Source: a bacterium (lineage in GTDB: Bacteria > Planctomycetota > J058 > JAJDCP01). Taken from it: a stretch of DNA of 12,247 nucleotides. Location: assembly GCA_030428695.1 (NCBI GenBank), contig JAUIEM010000307.1, positions 1-12,247 of the forward strand, given 5' to 3'. Below are positions 1-6,974 of the stretch, in pieces. Within the stretch, counting starts at the first letter, position 1. Every line of letters begins with the position of its first letter. Below the pieces are notes generated by a model that was not told the DNA's origin, made no database searches, and was given only the letters and a program-made list of their open reading frames with translations. Both the position numbers and the translations under genes were made by a program.

Positions 1-972
1 TTCGACGACAGCGACAGCCTCGAGCCGGTCGAGCCCGTCTTCGAGCACGACGCGGTCGACGCCCTGTCCGAGCCCGAGATCGACGCGATGCTCGACGACG
101 AGGACAGCTTCGACCTCAACGCCCTCGACGACATCCTCGACGCGGGGCCGAACGAGATCGAGGGCATCGAGACGGTCGACGTCGTCGACGAGTCCGACGA
201 CGACCTGATCGACGACCCCGACATCTTCCAGGACGACTCGAGCACGATCGACCTCGACTCCCTCGACCGCGAGCTCGCCGCCCTCGACCAGGTCAAGGCC
301 GAGAGCCCGCCCCGCGTCGAGCCGGTCGAGCCGCCGCCCCTGAAGAAGAAGAAGAAGCGCAGCAAGCGCAAGCGCAAGGGCCGCAAAGGCGAGCTGCAGC
401 CCCTCGACCCGAGCGAGGCGCTCGCGATCCTGCACTCGAGCCGCCAGTCCCTCGACCCGATCCCGCGCGAGCCCGACCCGACCGACGAGCTCGACGACCT
501 GCTCGCCCAGGCGCAGAAGCAGCGCAAGAAGCGCTCGCGCAAGGTCGACGAGCTCAGCCTGCCGACGCCGCCGGAGAAGCGCAAGCACAACTCCCCGGTG
601 TTCAAGAAGGTCGACAAGGTCACCCGGCGCATCAAATCGACGCGGATGAAGAAGAGCCGCAAGGACACGGTGGTCGCCACCGATCCTCCGCCCGCGCCGA
701 CCTCCAAGCCGCGCAAGCGCGCCGGAGGCGGAGGCGGCGGCGAGAAGATCCATGGGCTCGTGCTGTCGAAGATCTCGTCGGACGTCAAAAAGAAGAAGGC
801 GGCAGCCCTGATCGCCTCGATCAAGGAGATCTCCGAGGACGAGGCGATGAAGCTGACCGACCGCACGATCATCCCGGTGTTGCGCGGGGTGTCCCGCGAC
901 TACGCCGAGGAGTGCCTCGGCCGCTTCCGGGTCGCGAACATCTCCGGACGCGTCACCACCCGCAGGAGCTGA
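1..972 (+). CDS. Charge-segregated disordered protein with C-terminal L7/L12-like domain (5' partial)
   Basis: The reading frame is open from the first base of the window, so the true start lies upstream; 323 residues are visible. I do not recognise the full protein. Three zones are visible. The first ~100 residues are dominated by Asp and Glu with many Leu-Asp steps. The middle, to about residue 250, is rich in Lys, Arg and Pro, with runs such as KKKKKRSKRKRKGRKG and a short poly-Gly stretch. The last ~72 residues look folded. This end (residues ~250-318) has the pattern of the ribosomal L7/L12 C-terminal domain: a Lys-rich first strand and helix, an EA-L helix, then GVSRDYAEE where L7/L12 has GVSKDDAEA. 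The resemblance is by eye only. The gene ends one base before the PilT-type gene, whose ribosome binding site lies within its last codons, so the two are probably co-transcribed. A role as an adaptor or regulator of the ATPase is inference. Confidence 0.8.
   Translation, partial: FDDSDSLEPVEPVFEHDAVDALSEPEIDAMLDDEDSFDLNALDDILDAGPNEIEGIETVDVVDESDDDLIDDPDIFQDDSSTIDLDSLDRELAALDQVKAESPPRVEPVEPPPLKKKKKRSKRKRKGRKGELQPLDPSEALAILHSSRQSLDPIPREPDPTDELDDLLAQAQKQRKKRSRKVDELSLPTPPEKRKHNSPVFKKVDKVTRRIKSTRMKKSRKDTVVATDPPPAPTSKPRKRAGGGGGGEKIHGLVLSKISSDVKKKKAAALIASIKEISEDEAMKLTDRTIIPVLRGVSRDYAEECLGRFRVANISGRVTTRRS
964..968 (+). promoter_or_regulatory. Ribosome binding site (AGGAG) for the PilT-type gene
   Basis: AGGAG lies five bases before the ATG at 974 and inside the last codons of the upstream gene. 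It fixes the start of the ATPase and indicates translational coupling. Confidence 0.75.
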
Positions 973-973
973 T

Positions 974-2170
974 ATGCACTTGACCGAGGTGCTCGAGAAG
1001 GCGGTCGAGCTCGGCTGCTCGGACGTCGTCCTGACCGCCGACACCCCGATCGTCTACCGCATCGACGGCAAGCTGACGACGATGAGCGACGAGAAGCTCG
1101 ATGCCGAAGCGGTCAAGACGATGGCCTACGGCATCCTGACCAACGAGCAGGTCGCGCGCTTCGAGCGCGACAAAGAGCTCGACTTCAGCTTCCACGTCCC
1201 GATCGTCGACAACGACGACAGCATCCGCATCCGCGGCAACCTCTTCCAGCAACGCAAGGCCGTCGCGGCGGTCTTCCGGCTGATCGCGACCCGCATCCCC
1301 ACCCTCGACGAGCTCGGCCTCCCGCCCCTGATGTCGACGCTCGCCCTCAGCCCCCAGGGGTTGATCCCGGTCACCGGTCCGACCGGCCACGGCAAGAGCA
1401 CGACCCTGGCGGCGATGATCAACATCATCAATAACAACCGCCAGGCGCACATCATCACGATCGAGGACCCCCTCGAGTACATGCACGGGAACATCCGCAG
1501 CGTCGTGCAGCAGCGCGAGGTCGGCGACGACACCCACAGCTTCGCTGCCGCCCTGCGCCACTCCCTGCGCCAGGCGCCCGACGTGATCCTGATCGGCGAG
1601 ATGCGCGACACCGAGACGATGACCGCCGGCATCACCGCGGCCGAGACCGGCCATCTGGTGCTCGCTTCGCTACACACCAACGACTGCGTGCAGACCATCG
1701 ACCGCATCATCGACAGCTTCCCCTCCCACCAGCAGAACCAGGTGCGCTCCCAGCTCGCGCTGAGCCTGAAGGCGATCCTCGCCCAGCGGCTGATCCCCCG
1801 CATCGACGCCGAAGGGCGGGCGCTCGCCTACGAGATCCTGCTCGTCAATCCGGCGGTCGCGCACCTGATCCGCGAGAAGAAGACCTTCCAGATCTACGGC
1901 CTGATGGAGACCCACTCCAAAGAGGGCATGATCACGATGGACGCCTGTCTCAAGCGGCTGTACTACAACAAGGTGATCAGCCTCGACGACTGCAAGTCCC
2001 GCATGCGCCACCCCCAGCAGCTCGAGCGCGGCGTGTCGGCGACCGGCAGCGCCTACCGCACGGGCCGCGCCTCGGGAGTCCGCCCGGGCGCCACCGGCCG
2101 CACCGAGCGCCGGCCGCCCGACGGCCCGCGGCGGGCCGGCGACCGCGGCGGTCCCTACCGCCGGCGCTAG
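974..2170 (+). CDS. pilT: PilT-family type IV pilus retraction-type ATPase
   Basis: This is a 398-residue secretion/retraction ATPase of the PilT branch of the GspE superfamily, cytoplasmic and expected to act as a hexamer at the base of type IV pili. Residues ~1-100 form the N-terminal PAS-like domain. The core has Walker A GPTGHGKST (residues 135-143, K141), Walker B VILIGEMRD with Glu209, and the His box HLVLASLHTN (His227, His234). AVAHLIRE (294-301) corresponds to the AIRNLIRE motif characteristic of PilT, which favours a retraction-type enzyme over PilB. Walker A has His where PilT usually has Ser; the consensus GxxGxGKST is still satisfied. After about residue 345 there is an extra ~50-residue tail rich in Arg, Gly and Pro that is not part of the usual fold. 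No pilB, pilC or pilin gene is visible. PilT paralogues are common in some phyla, so the symbol means family, not proven function. Confidence 0.92.
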   Translation: MHLTEVLEKAVELGCSDVVLTADTPIVYRIDGKLTTMSDEKLDAEAVKTMAYGILTNEQVARFERDKELDFSFHVPIVDNDDSIRIRGNLFQQRKAVAAVFRLIATRIPTLDELGLPPLMSTLALSPQGLIPVTGPTGHGKSTTLAAMINIINNNRQAHIITIEDPLEYMHGNIRSVVQQREVGDDTHSFAAALRHSLRQAPDVILIGEMRDTETMTAGITAAETGHLVLASLHTNDCVQTIDRIIDSFPSHQQNQVRSQLALSLKAILAQRLIPRIDAEGRALAYEILLVNPAVAHLIREKKTFQIYGLMETHSKEGMITMDACLKRLYYNKVISLDDCKSRMRHPQQLERGVSATGSAYRTGRASGVRPGATGRTERRPPDGPRRAGDRGGPYRRR

Positions 2171-2220
2171 AAGCTTGGTCCTCCGCAGAACCGCGCGCAG
2201 CCACGTGCCGTCCACCGGAA

Positions 2221-2237
2221 CCGATCGAGCCGATCGG
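2221..2237. repeat. Perfect 7-base inverted repeat, possible operator or hairpin
   Basis: CCGATCG, spacer AGC, CGATCGG: two perfect 7-base arms around three bases, 166 bases before the start of the ferredoxin subunit gene. No T run follows, so it is a poor intrinsic terminator. It could be a regulator binding site or a chance palindrome in GC-rich DNA. Confidence 0.35.
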
Positions 2238-2390
2238 GCGAGACGAGCGAGCGCGCCACGCGAGCCCCCCGCATCCTGCGCTCCGGCTCCCCGCCATCCC
2301 CGAGAGGCACGCAGCGCTTCGGACTGCTACCGTGAAAGGATGCACAACGCCCGGTACGGACGCCGCGCGGTGTCTTCCATCGCAACCTCG

Positions 2391-2398
2391 AGGGAGAG
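2391..2398 (+). promoter_or_regulatory. Ribosome binding site (AGGGAGAG) deciding the start at 2403
   Basis: A purine-rich AGGGAGAG ends four bases before the ATG at 2403. The alternative in-frame ATG at 2340 has no properly spaced site. The choice is supported by the Tat signal, which begins a few residues after the 2403 start. Confidence 0.7.
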
Positions 2399-2402
2399 TC
2401 CC

Positions 2403-3248
2403 ATGACCGACCCCCGTCCCCCCGAAGGCGACGCGACCACGCGCCGCCAGCTCCTGGGCCGTGCCGCCGCCGGCGCGGCGCTGACCGCCGCCGGCGCGGT
2501 GCGCGCCGACCAGGCGCAGCCGCGGACGCCCATCCTGCCCGAGGAACATTGGCGCGAGCGCATGACCGCCCCCGCCGACGGCAAGAGGTACGGCTGGCTG
2601 GTCGACGCCCGCCGCTGCTTCGGCTGCCACGCCTGTGAGGTGGCCTGCAAAGCCGAGAACGACGTGCCGCTCGGCTCGTTCATCCGGCAGACCATCTACC
2701 ACGACTACGAGAAGAAGAGCGGCGGCCTGGCGCGCATCATGGTGCCGATGGCCTGCCAGCACTGCGAGGACGCCCCCTGCATCAAGGCCTGTCCCTGCGG
2801 CGCGTTGCACAAGGGCGCCGGCGGCAGCGTGCAGGTCAACTACGACACCTGCTCCGGCCACGCCGCCTGCAAGGACGCCTGCCCCTACGGCGCGATCTAC
2901 ATCGATCCGGTCGCGAACCAGGCGGTCAAGTGCCACAACTGCACCCACCGCGTCGATGTCGGCATGGAGCCGGCCTGCGTCTCGACCTGCCCGAGCGAGG
3001 CGCTGATCTTCGGCGACCTGAACGACCCCGATTCCGCCATCTCCCGGCTGAAGGAGCGGCTGCTCGACGACGATGAGGCGCGGCTGGAGACCCTTCGGGC
3101 CGACAAGGGCACGCGCCCCCGCATGCAGTTCGTGACCGACGAGCAGCGCCCGCTGTCGGTGATGGAGCACAAGATCCCCGGCGAAGGCGAGAGCTACGCC
3201 CCGGAGGCCTACGACGTGTACGAATGGGGAGCCGAACGAGAACAATGA
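2403..3248 (+). CDS. Tat-exported four-cluster ferredoxin-type electron transfer subunit (DmsB/NrfC/TtrB class)
   Basis: This 281-residue iron-sulfur subunit should pass electrons between a redox partner and the Mo catalytic subunit encoded next. The N-terminus has a twin-arginine signal (TRRQLLG, Arg14-Arg15), an Ala-rich hydrophobic stretch and a likely cleavage site after VRA (about residue 35), so it acts outside the cytoplasmic membrane. Four cysteine motifs follow: Cys72/75/78/82, Cys118/121/126/130, Cys150/His153/Cys156/Cys160 and Cys177/180/192/196. The last is CxxC-x11-CxxxC, as in DmsB- and PsrB-type proteins. In the third motif the second ligand position is His (codon CAC at 2859-2861) rather than Cys. 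In NarH the equivalent position is Trp and that cluster is [3Fe-4S]; by analogy this cluster may be [3Fe-4S] or His-ligated. The stop overlaps the next gene's ATG as ATGA. The family is clear; the substrate system is not. Confidence 0.9.
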   Translation: MTDPRPPEGDATTRRQLLGRAAAGAALTAAGAVRADQAQPRTPILPEEHWRERMTAPADGKRYGWLVDARRCFGCHACEVACKAENDVPLGSFIRQTIYHDYEKKSGGLARIMVPMACQHCEDAPCIKACPCGALHKGAGGSVQVNYDTCSGHAACKDACPYGAIYIDPVANQAVKCHNCTHRVDVGMEPACVSTCPSEALIFGDLNDPDSAISRLKERLLDDDEARLETLRADKGTRPRMQFVTDEQRPLSVMEHKIPGEGESYAPEAYDVYEWGAEREQ

Positions 3249-6016
3249 GAAGGAACCTATCGCGCAGAAGTCTTCTGCGCCTCGGAGCCGCGCTCCTGGC
3301 CGGTGGAGTCACCAGCTGCACGACCACCCCCACGCCGTCGGAGGAGGAGAGCTTCGCGCCGCCGACGAGAGAGGAGAACCTCGCGACCTGGAGCCGTAAC
3401 GCCGGGACGCCGTACGAGCTGACCGGGCTGAAGATGCCGGGTGTCTGCGCTCTCCCCGGTCCCTACAAGAAGACGCGCTTCCCCGATCCCGACAAGTACA
3501 AGAACGTCACGAAGGTCCACGGCATGTGCCAGCTGTGCTCCACCGTGTGCGGCATCACGGGCATCGTCAAGGACGGCCGCGTGATCAAGATCGAGGGGAA
3601 CCCGAACGACCCGAACTCCCGCGGCCGGATGTGCGCCCGCGGCCACGCCGGGCTCAACCACCAGTACCACCCCGAGCGCCTGCTCCATCCCATCCGCCGG
3701 GTCGGAGCCCGCGGCGAGGGGAAGTGGAAGCGCATCTCGTGGGATGAGGCCCTCGACGAGATCGCCGACCGCCTGCGCGCGATCCGCGAAGACGGCGCCC
3801 ACGAGGAGTTCGCCTTCCACCAGGGCCGCAACCGCAGCAAGGACGCCGTCTCGGCCTTCCTGCGCGCCTTCGGCACCAACACCCAGCTCAACCATCGGGG
3901 GCTGTGCTCCGCGGCGCGCCGCGCGGCGAACCTGACCTACCTGTTCGAGAGCGACTGGGACCTCGGGGACTACGAGCACACCACGTACATCCTCAACTTC
4001 GGCTCGAACATGTTCGAGGCGCACCAGGGTCACGTGGCCGGCGCGCAGCGCATCCAGCGCGGACGCTTCGAGAACGGCGCCAAGCTCGTCACCTTCGACG
4101 TGCGGATGTCGAACACCGCCGGCAACTCCGACGAGTTCTTCATGCCCGCTCCGGGCACCGACGGCGCGGTCGCCCTCGCGATGGCCCACGTGCTGATCAG
4201 CGAGGAGCTATACGCCAAGGAGTTCTTCGCCGACTGGGCCAACTGCGGCATCGACGAGCTCGCCGCCCAGCTCGCGGAGTACACCCCCGCCTGGGCCGAA
4301 CGTGTCAGCACTGTGCCGGCGGCGGACATCGCCCGCATCGCCCGGGAGTTCGCGGCGGCCGCTCCGCGCGCGACGACGATGTGCAACCGCGGCTCGAGCG
4401 CCCATCACAACGGCTACTGGAACGACCGCGCGATCGGCCTCCTGAACATCCTGGTCGGCAGCGTCGGCCAGCCGGGCGGCTGGTGCTGGATGTACACCGG
4501 CGGCTACGACAGCCGCTACGTCACCCATCCGCCGAGCGCCCCGAAGCCGAAGACGCCGTCGCTGCTCGCGGACCCGCCGGAGTTCGTCCTCGCCAACCGC
4601 TGGAACACGATGCGGGTCGGCGAGATCGTCTACTGGTACCTCGCCCAGGAGCGCGCGAAGATCCGCCTGTACATGTCGTACAACCTTGACTCACCGCTGA
4701 CCTGGCCGGAGACCGAGGTCACGAAGAACGTGCTGCTCGACGAGGAGAAGATCCACTTCCACGTCTGCATCAACCCGTTCTTCAACGAGACGGCGAGCTT
4801 CGCCGACCTGGTCCTGCCGTGGACGACCTACCTCGAGCGCTGGGACATCGACGCGCGCGGGGCGTACAACCTCAAGCCATACATCAGCATGCGCCGGCCG
4901 ATGGTCGAACCCCTCGGCGAGGCCCGCGACGTGCGCGCGATCTTCCCCGAGCTCGCGCGTCGTATCGGCGGCGGCATGGAGGAATGGTATCCGGCCGAGC
5001 GCAGCGTCGAGGACCACATGCGCGAGGCCGTCTCGACCATCCCCGCCGAGGGCTACAAGGACGCCTGGGAGCTGATGGAAAAGGTCGGCGCCTTCGAGGA
5101 TCCGGCGCTGGAGAGCTACCACCTGCCCTTCCTGCGGCCCCTGAGCGCGGAGCAGATGGACGGCGCCGAGGTCGACCCCGAGAGCGGGATCATCACCAAG
5201 GACGGCAAGGGCATCGGCATCATGCACAAGGGCGCGCCGGTGCGCGGCTTCAAGACCCCGAGCCGCAAGCTCGAGGTGTACTCGGAGTTCGTCGCCAGGG
5301 TCGCCCGCAACGAGGACGTCAGCGCGCTGATCGCCCGCGCGAACAGCAAGGGCAAGAACCGCCCGGCGCACCACAAGCCGCACAACTACGAGATCAGCCC
5401 CTGGCCGCAGTACGTGCAGATCCCCGAGCACGTCGGCCTGGCCGCGGATCAGCTGGTGATGACGAGCTTCAAGTGGAACGTCCACAACCACGGCAGGACG
5501 GCCAACCTGAAGTGGTGTGCGGAGATCGTGCACAGCAACCCGGCCTGGTTGCACCCCGACACCGCGGCGCGGCTCGGCATCGAGAACGGCGACTGGGTCG
5601 AGCTGACCGGCCACCGCTCGGCCTTCGTCGCCTCGAAGCTCGAAGGGCTGGCGCTCGGCTCCGGGCCGATCGAGCGCAAGCTGCGGCTGCCGGTGGTCGT
5701 GACCCGCGGCGTGCATCCCCAGGCGATCGCGATCAGCAACAGCCTCGGCCACAGCGAGTACACCCGGGTCGCCCAGGCCCGTAAGAAGGGCACGCTCGGG
5801 GGCCAGGAGGCGGGCATGGACGTAGAGGGGCTGCGCGACCAGGACTGGGAGCGCAACATGTGGTGGGAGGACCAGTCCGGCGGGGACTGGCGGAAGTGGA
5901 AGCGCAACACCGGCCCCGGTTGGGCACAGAACCAGATCCTGCCGATCGCCCCGGACTACATCTCCGGCCAGCAGAGCTTCAACGACACCGTCGTGTCGAT
6001 CCGGAGGTTGGAATGA
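3245..6016 (+). CDS. Molybdopterin (Mo-bisPGD) oxidoreductase catalytic subunit, DMSO reductase superfamily, with Tat lipoprotein-type signal
   Basis: This 923-residue catalytic subunit has a twin-arginine motif SRRSLLR (Arg7-Arg8), a short hydrophobic core and GGVTSC, a lipobox-like sequence that makes Cys25 a candidate lipidated residue. A [4Fe-4S] site follows: Cys95-x2-Cys98-x3-Cys102-x27-Cys130, then ARGHAG. The segment HRGLCSAARRAA puts Cys221 where the Mo ligand of PsrA/PhsA/TtrA/ArrA-like enzymes is expected. The C-terminal molybdopterin dinucleotide-binding domain begins near residue 739, with WNVHNHGRTANLKW and later GIENGDWVEL. Reductases of sulfur compounds, arsenate or selenate fit this class, but the sequence does not choose between them, and an oxidase direction is possible. 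The ATG at 3245 is chosen because it gives the ATGA overlap and a compact Tat n-region; an in-frame ATG at 3224 is the alternative. The gene lies between its ferredoxin subunit and its chaperone. No membrane quinol subunit gene is adjacent. Confidence 0.92.
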   Translation: MRRNLSRRSLLRLGAALLAGGVTSCTTTPTPSEEESFAPPTREENLATWSRNAGTPYELTGLKMPGVCALPGPYKKTRFPDPDKYKNVTKVHGMCQLCSTVCGITGIVKDGRVIKIEGNPNDPNSRGRMCARGHAGLNHQYHPERLLHPIRRVGARGEGKWKRISWDEALDEIADRLRAIREDGAHEEFAFHQGRNRSKDAVSAFLRAFGTNTQLNHRGLCSAARRAANLTYLFESDWDLGDYEHTTYILNFGSNMFEAHQGHVAGAQRIQRGRFENGAKLVTFDVRMSNTAGNSDEFFMPAPGTDGAVALAMAHVLISEELYAKEFFADWANCGIDELAAQLAEYTPAWAERVSTVPAADIARIAREFAAAAPRATTMCNRGSSAHHNGYWNDRAIGLLNILVGSVGQPGGWCWMYTGGYDSRYVTHPPSAPKPKTPSLLADPPEFVLANRWNTMRVGEIVYWYLAQERAKIRLYMSYNLDSPLTWPETEVTKNVLLDEEKIHFHVCINPFFNETASFADLVLPWTTYLERWDIDARGAYNLKPYISMRRPMVEPLGEARDVRAIFPELARRIGGGMEEWYPAERSVEDHMREAVSTIPAEGYKDAWELMEKVGAFEDPALESYHLPFLRPLSAEQMDGAEVDPESGIITKDGKGIGIMHKGAPVRGFKTPSRKLEVYSEFVARVARNEDVSALIARANSKGKNRPAHHKPHNYEISPWPQYVQIPEHVGLAADQLVMTSFKWNVHNHGRTANLKWCAEIVHSNPAWLHPDTAARLGIENGDWVELTGHRSAFVASKLEGLALGSGPIERKLRLPVVVTRGVHPQAIAISNSLGHSEYTRVAQARKKGTLGGQEAGMDVEGLRDQDWERNMWWEDQSGGDWRKWKRNTGPGWAQNQILPIAPDYISGQQSFNDTVVSIRRLE

Positions 6017-6561
6017 GCGCCGCGGAGCTCCCGGCGCTCGCGGCGAGCGCGCGGCTGCTCGGCTTCCTCTTGCAGTGCGAGCTCAGCCCCGGGGTCGTGC
6101 GCACGCTGGCCGGCGTGCGCGAGGCCCTCGCGGAGCTCGGCATGATGCTCCCGGAGCCGACCGACGAGGCCGCCCTGGAGGAGCTCGCCGCCGCGTACTT
6201 CGCGGCATTCGTCGATCCGGAGCGCGGTCCGCCGCCGGTCCAGTCGGTCGTCAGCGGTGGCGGCTACGAAGGTCCGCCGGCGGCCGCGATCCGCGCGCTC
6301 GCCACGCAGCTAGGCCTCGACCGCGACACGGCCGCGGCCCGGGGCGCACCTCCGGACCACCTCGGCTCGGAGCTCGAGCTGTGGGCGGAGATCGCCGAGC
6401 GCATGCCCGCGCAAGCGCCGGCCTTCGCGGCCGCGCATCTGGCCTGGGCGCGGCCCTGGCTGCGGCGGGCGGCCGGCGAGGGCTTCTACGGGAGGCTGTG
6501 CGCGGCCACCCTCGGCCTGGTCGAGGCGGTCTGCGGGGACCCGGCCGCCCAGAACGCCTGA
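6013..6561 (+). CDS. TorD/DmsD-family molybdoenzyme assembly chaperone
   Basis: This 182-residue, all-helical cytoplasmic protein would bind the Tat signal or apo-form of the catalytic subunit, helping cofactor insertion and proofreading before export. The signature PPDHLGSELELWAEI, with Asp115-His116, matches the conserved PxDHL-x-EL-x-F motif of TorD-family proteins. Other family landmarks are a Tyr-Phe-x-x-Phe segment near residue 65, a GPPP...Y loop, an A-HL-W helix (AAAHLAWARPWL) and a late FYGRL helix. Length is slightly below the usual ~200. The ATG at 6013 overlaps the catalytic subunit's TGA as ATGA and is preceded by GGAGG at 6003-6007, five bases upstream. The frame is open further upstream, but that part lies within the catalytic gene. 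Its operon position implies it is dedicated to that enzyme. Confidence 0.88.
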   Translation: MSAAELPALAASARLLGFLLQCELSPGVVRTLAGVREALAELGMMLPEPTDEAALEELAAAYFAAFVDPERGPPPVQSVVSGGGYEGPPAAAIRALATQLGLDRDTAAARGAPPDHLGSELELWAEIAERMPAQAPAFAAAHLAWARPWLRRAAGEGFYGRLCAATLGLVEAVCGDPAAQNA

Positions 6562-6568
6562 GCCCCCG

Positions 6569-6871
6569 CTACTCCGTCGCGCGACCCTCGAGCGCATCCA
6601 ACCAGACGTGGAGGGTGTGGGCGCTCGCAGGGTCTATGTTCTCCCAGCCCCGGAGCTTCTCGTCCAGGTCGTCGAGCGCCTCCTCCAACTTCCGTCGCGC
6701 ATCGCTGTGGTGACGGGTGTGCGCGCTGCTCTGCACGGTCTCCTGCGAGCGCAGCAGCTCGAGCTGCTCGGCCATGCGTCCACGGGCGTGACGGGCGCGG
6801 TCGCGCAGCTCGTGCAGGCTGTCGTTGTGGCTGTCGCTGACTTCGTCGTAGTGGTTGGGGTCTTCCAACAC
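6569..6871 (-). CDS. Small charged coiled-coil hypothetical protein
   Basis: I do not recognise this 100-residue protein. It starts at GTG (6869-6871), with AGGGGG six bases upstream, and has an acidic N-terminus. Long predicted helices rich in Arg, Glu, Leu and Ala follow, for example HELRDRARHARGRMAEQLE and RRKLEEALDDLDEKLRGW, with a heptad-like Leu pattern suggesting a coiled coil. There is no signal peptide, membrane segment or cysteine. It converges with the TorD-like gene, the stops being only seven bases apart. It lies downstream of the response regulator on the same strand after a 103-base gap, so it may be read through from that operon or have its own weak promoter. A real gene is favoured by its composition and ribosome binding site; overlapping frames look like GC artefacts. 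Confidence 0.6.
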   Translation of the reverse strand: MLEDPNHYDEVSDSHNDSLHELRDRARHARGRMAEQLELLRSQETVQSSAHTRHHSDARRKLEEALDDLDEKLRGWENIDPASAHTLHVWLDALEGRATE

Positions 6872-6974
6872 GCGTTTCCCCCTGCGGACTTCGTGGCTGC
6901 TCGCGTGCCTTTACTGTACCGGGTGCGTGCGCGCGACGCAGCGCGAGCTCTTCCATCGCGGAGACACGCAGAGG
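6872..6974 (-). promoter_or_regulatory. Gap with a possible weak promoter for the small coiled-coil gene
   Basis: The 103 bases between the response regulator stop and the small gene's GTG hold the AGGGGG ribosome binding site (complement of 6878-6883). They also hold a -10-like TACAGT (complement of 6913-6918), about 42 bases before the start. No -35 box is recognisable upstream of it, so a promoter is only possible. I see no clear terminator hairpin with a T run. Confidence 0.25.

Larger units (their letters stand above)
2171..2402 (+). other. Intergenic region upstream of the molybdoenzyme operon
   Basis: These 232 bases separate the ATPase gene from the oxidoreductase operon. The plus-strand frame of the next gene is open here and has an ATG at 2340, but the purine-rich GAAAGG abuts that ATG with no spacer, and the encoded stretch is Arg-rich and unlike a signal peptide. 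I therefore treat the stretch as non-coding. It should hold the operon promoter, but I see no convincing -35/-10 pair. It contains one perfect inverted repeat (2221-2237). No T-tract terminator for the ATPase gene is visible. Confidence 0.5.

Noticed and set aside
2306..2320. GGCAC near 2306 as a sigma-54 promoter
   Set aside because: The GC element is not at the required ten-base spacing from the GG, so it fails the -24/-12 pattern.
2167..2385. Small minus-strand frame in the intergenic region
   Set aside because: TTG start, no clear ribosome binding site, Arg-rich composition; probably chance.
2175..2402. In-frame extension of the ferredoxin subunit from TTG 2175 or ATG 2340
   Set aside because: The Tat signal and a well-spaced ribosome binding site support ATG 2403; the extension is Arg-rich and lacks a spaced site.
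3224..3244. Earlier ATG for the molybdoenzyme catalytic subunit
   Set aside because: No ribosome binding site; ATG 3245 gives an ATGA overlap like that of the next gene pair. It remains a possible alternative.
1977..3245. Long minus-strand reading frame across the pilT end and the ferredoxin gene
   Set aside because: Antisense to strongly supported genes; Ala/Gly/Arg/Val-rich translation without domains.
3257..5752. Minus-strand frames within the molybdoenzyme gene
   Set aside because: Shadows of a gene with intact cofactor motifs; no coherent protein pattern.
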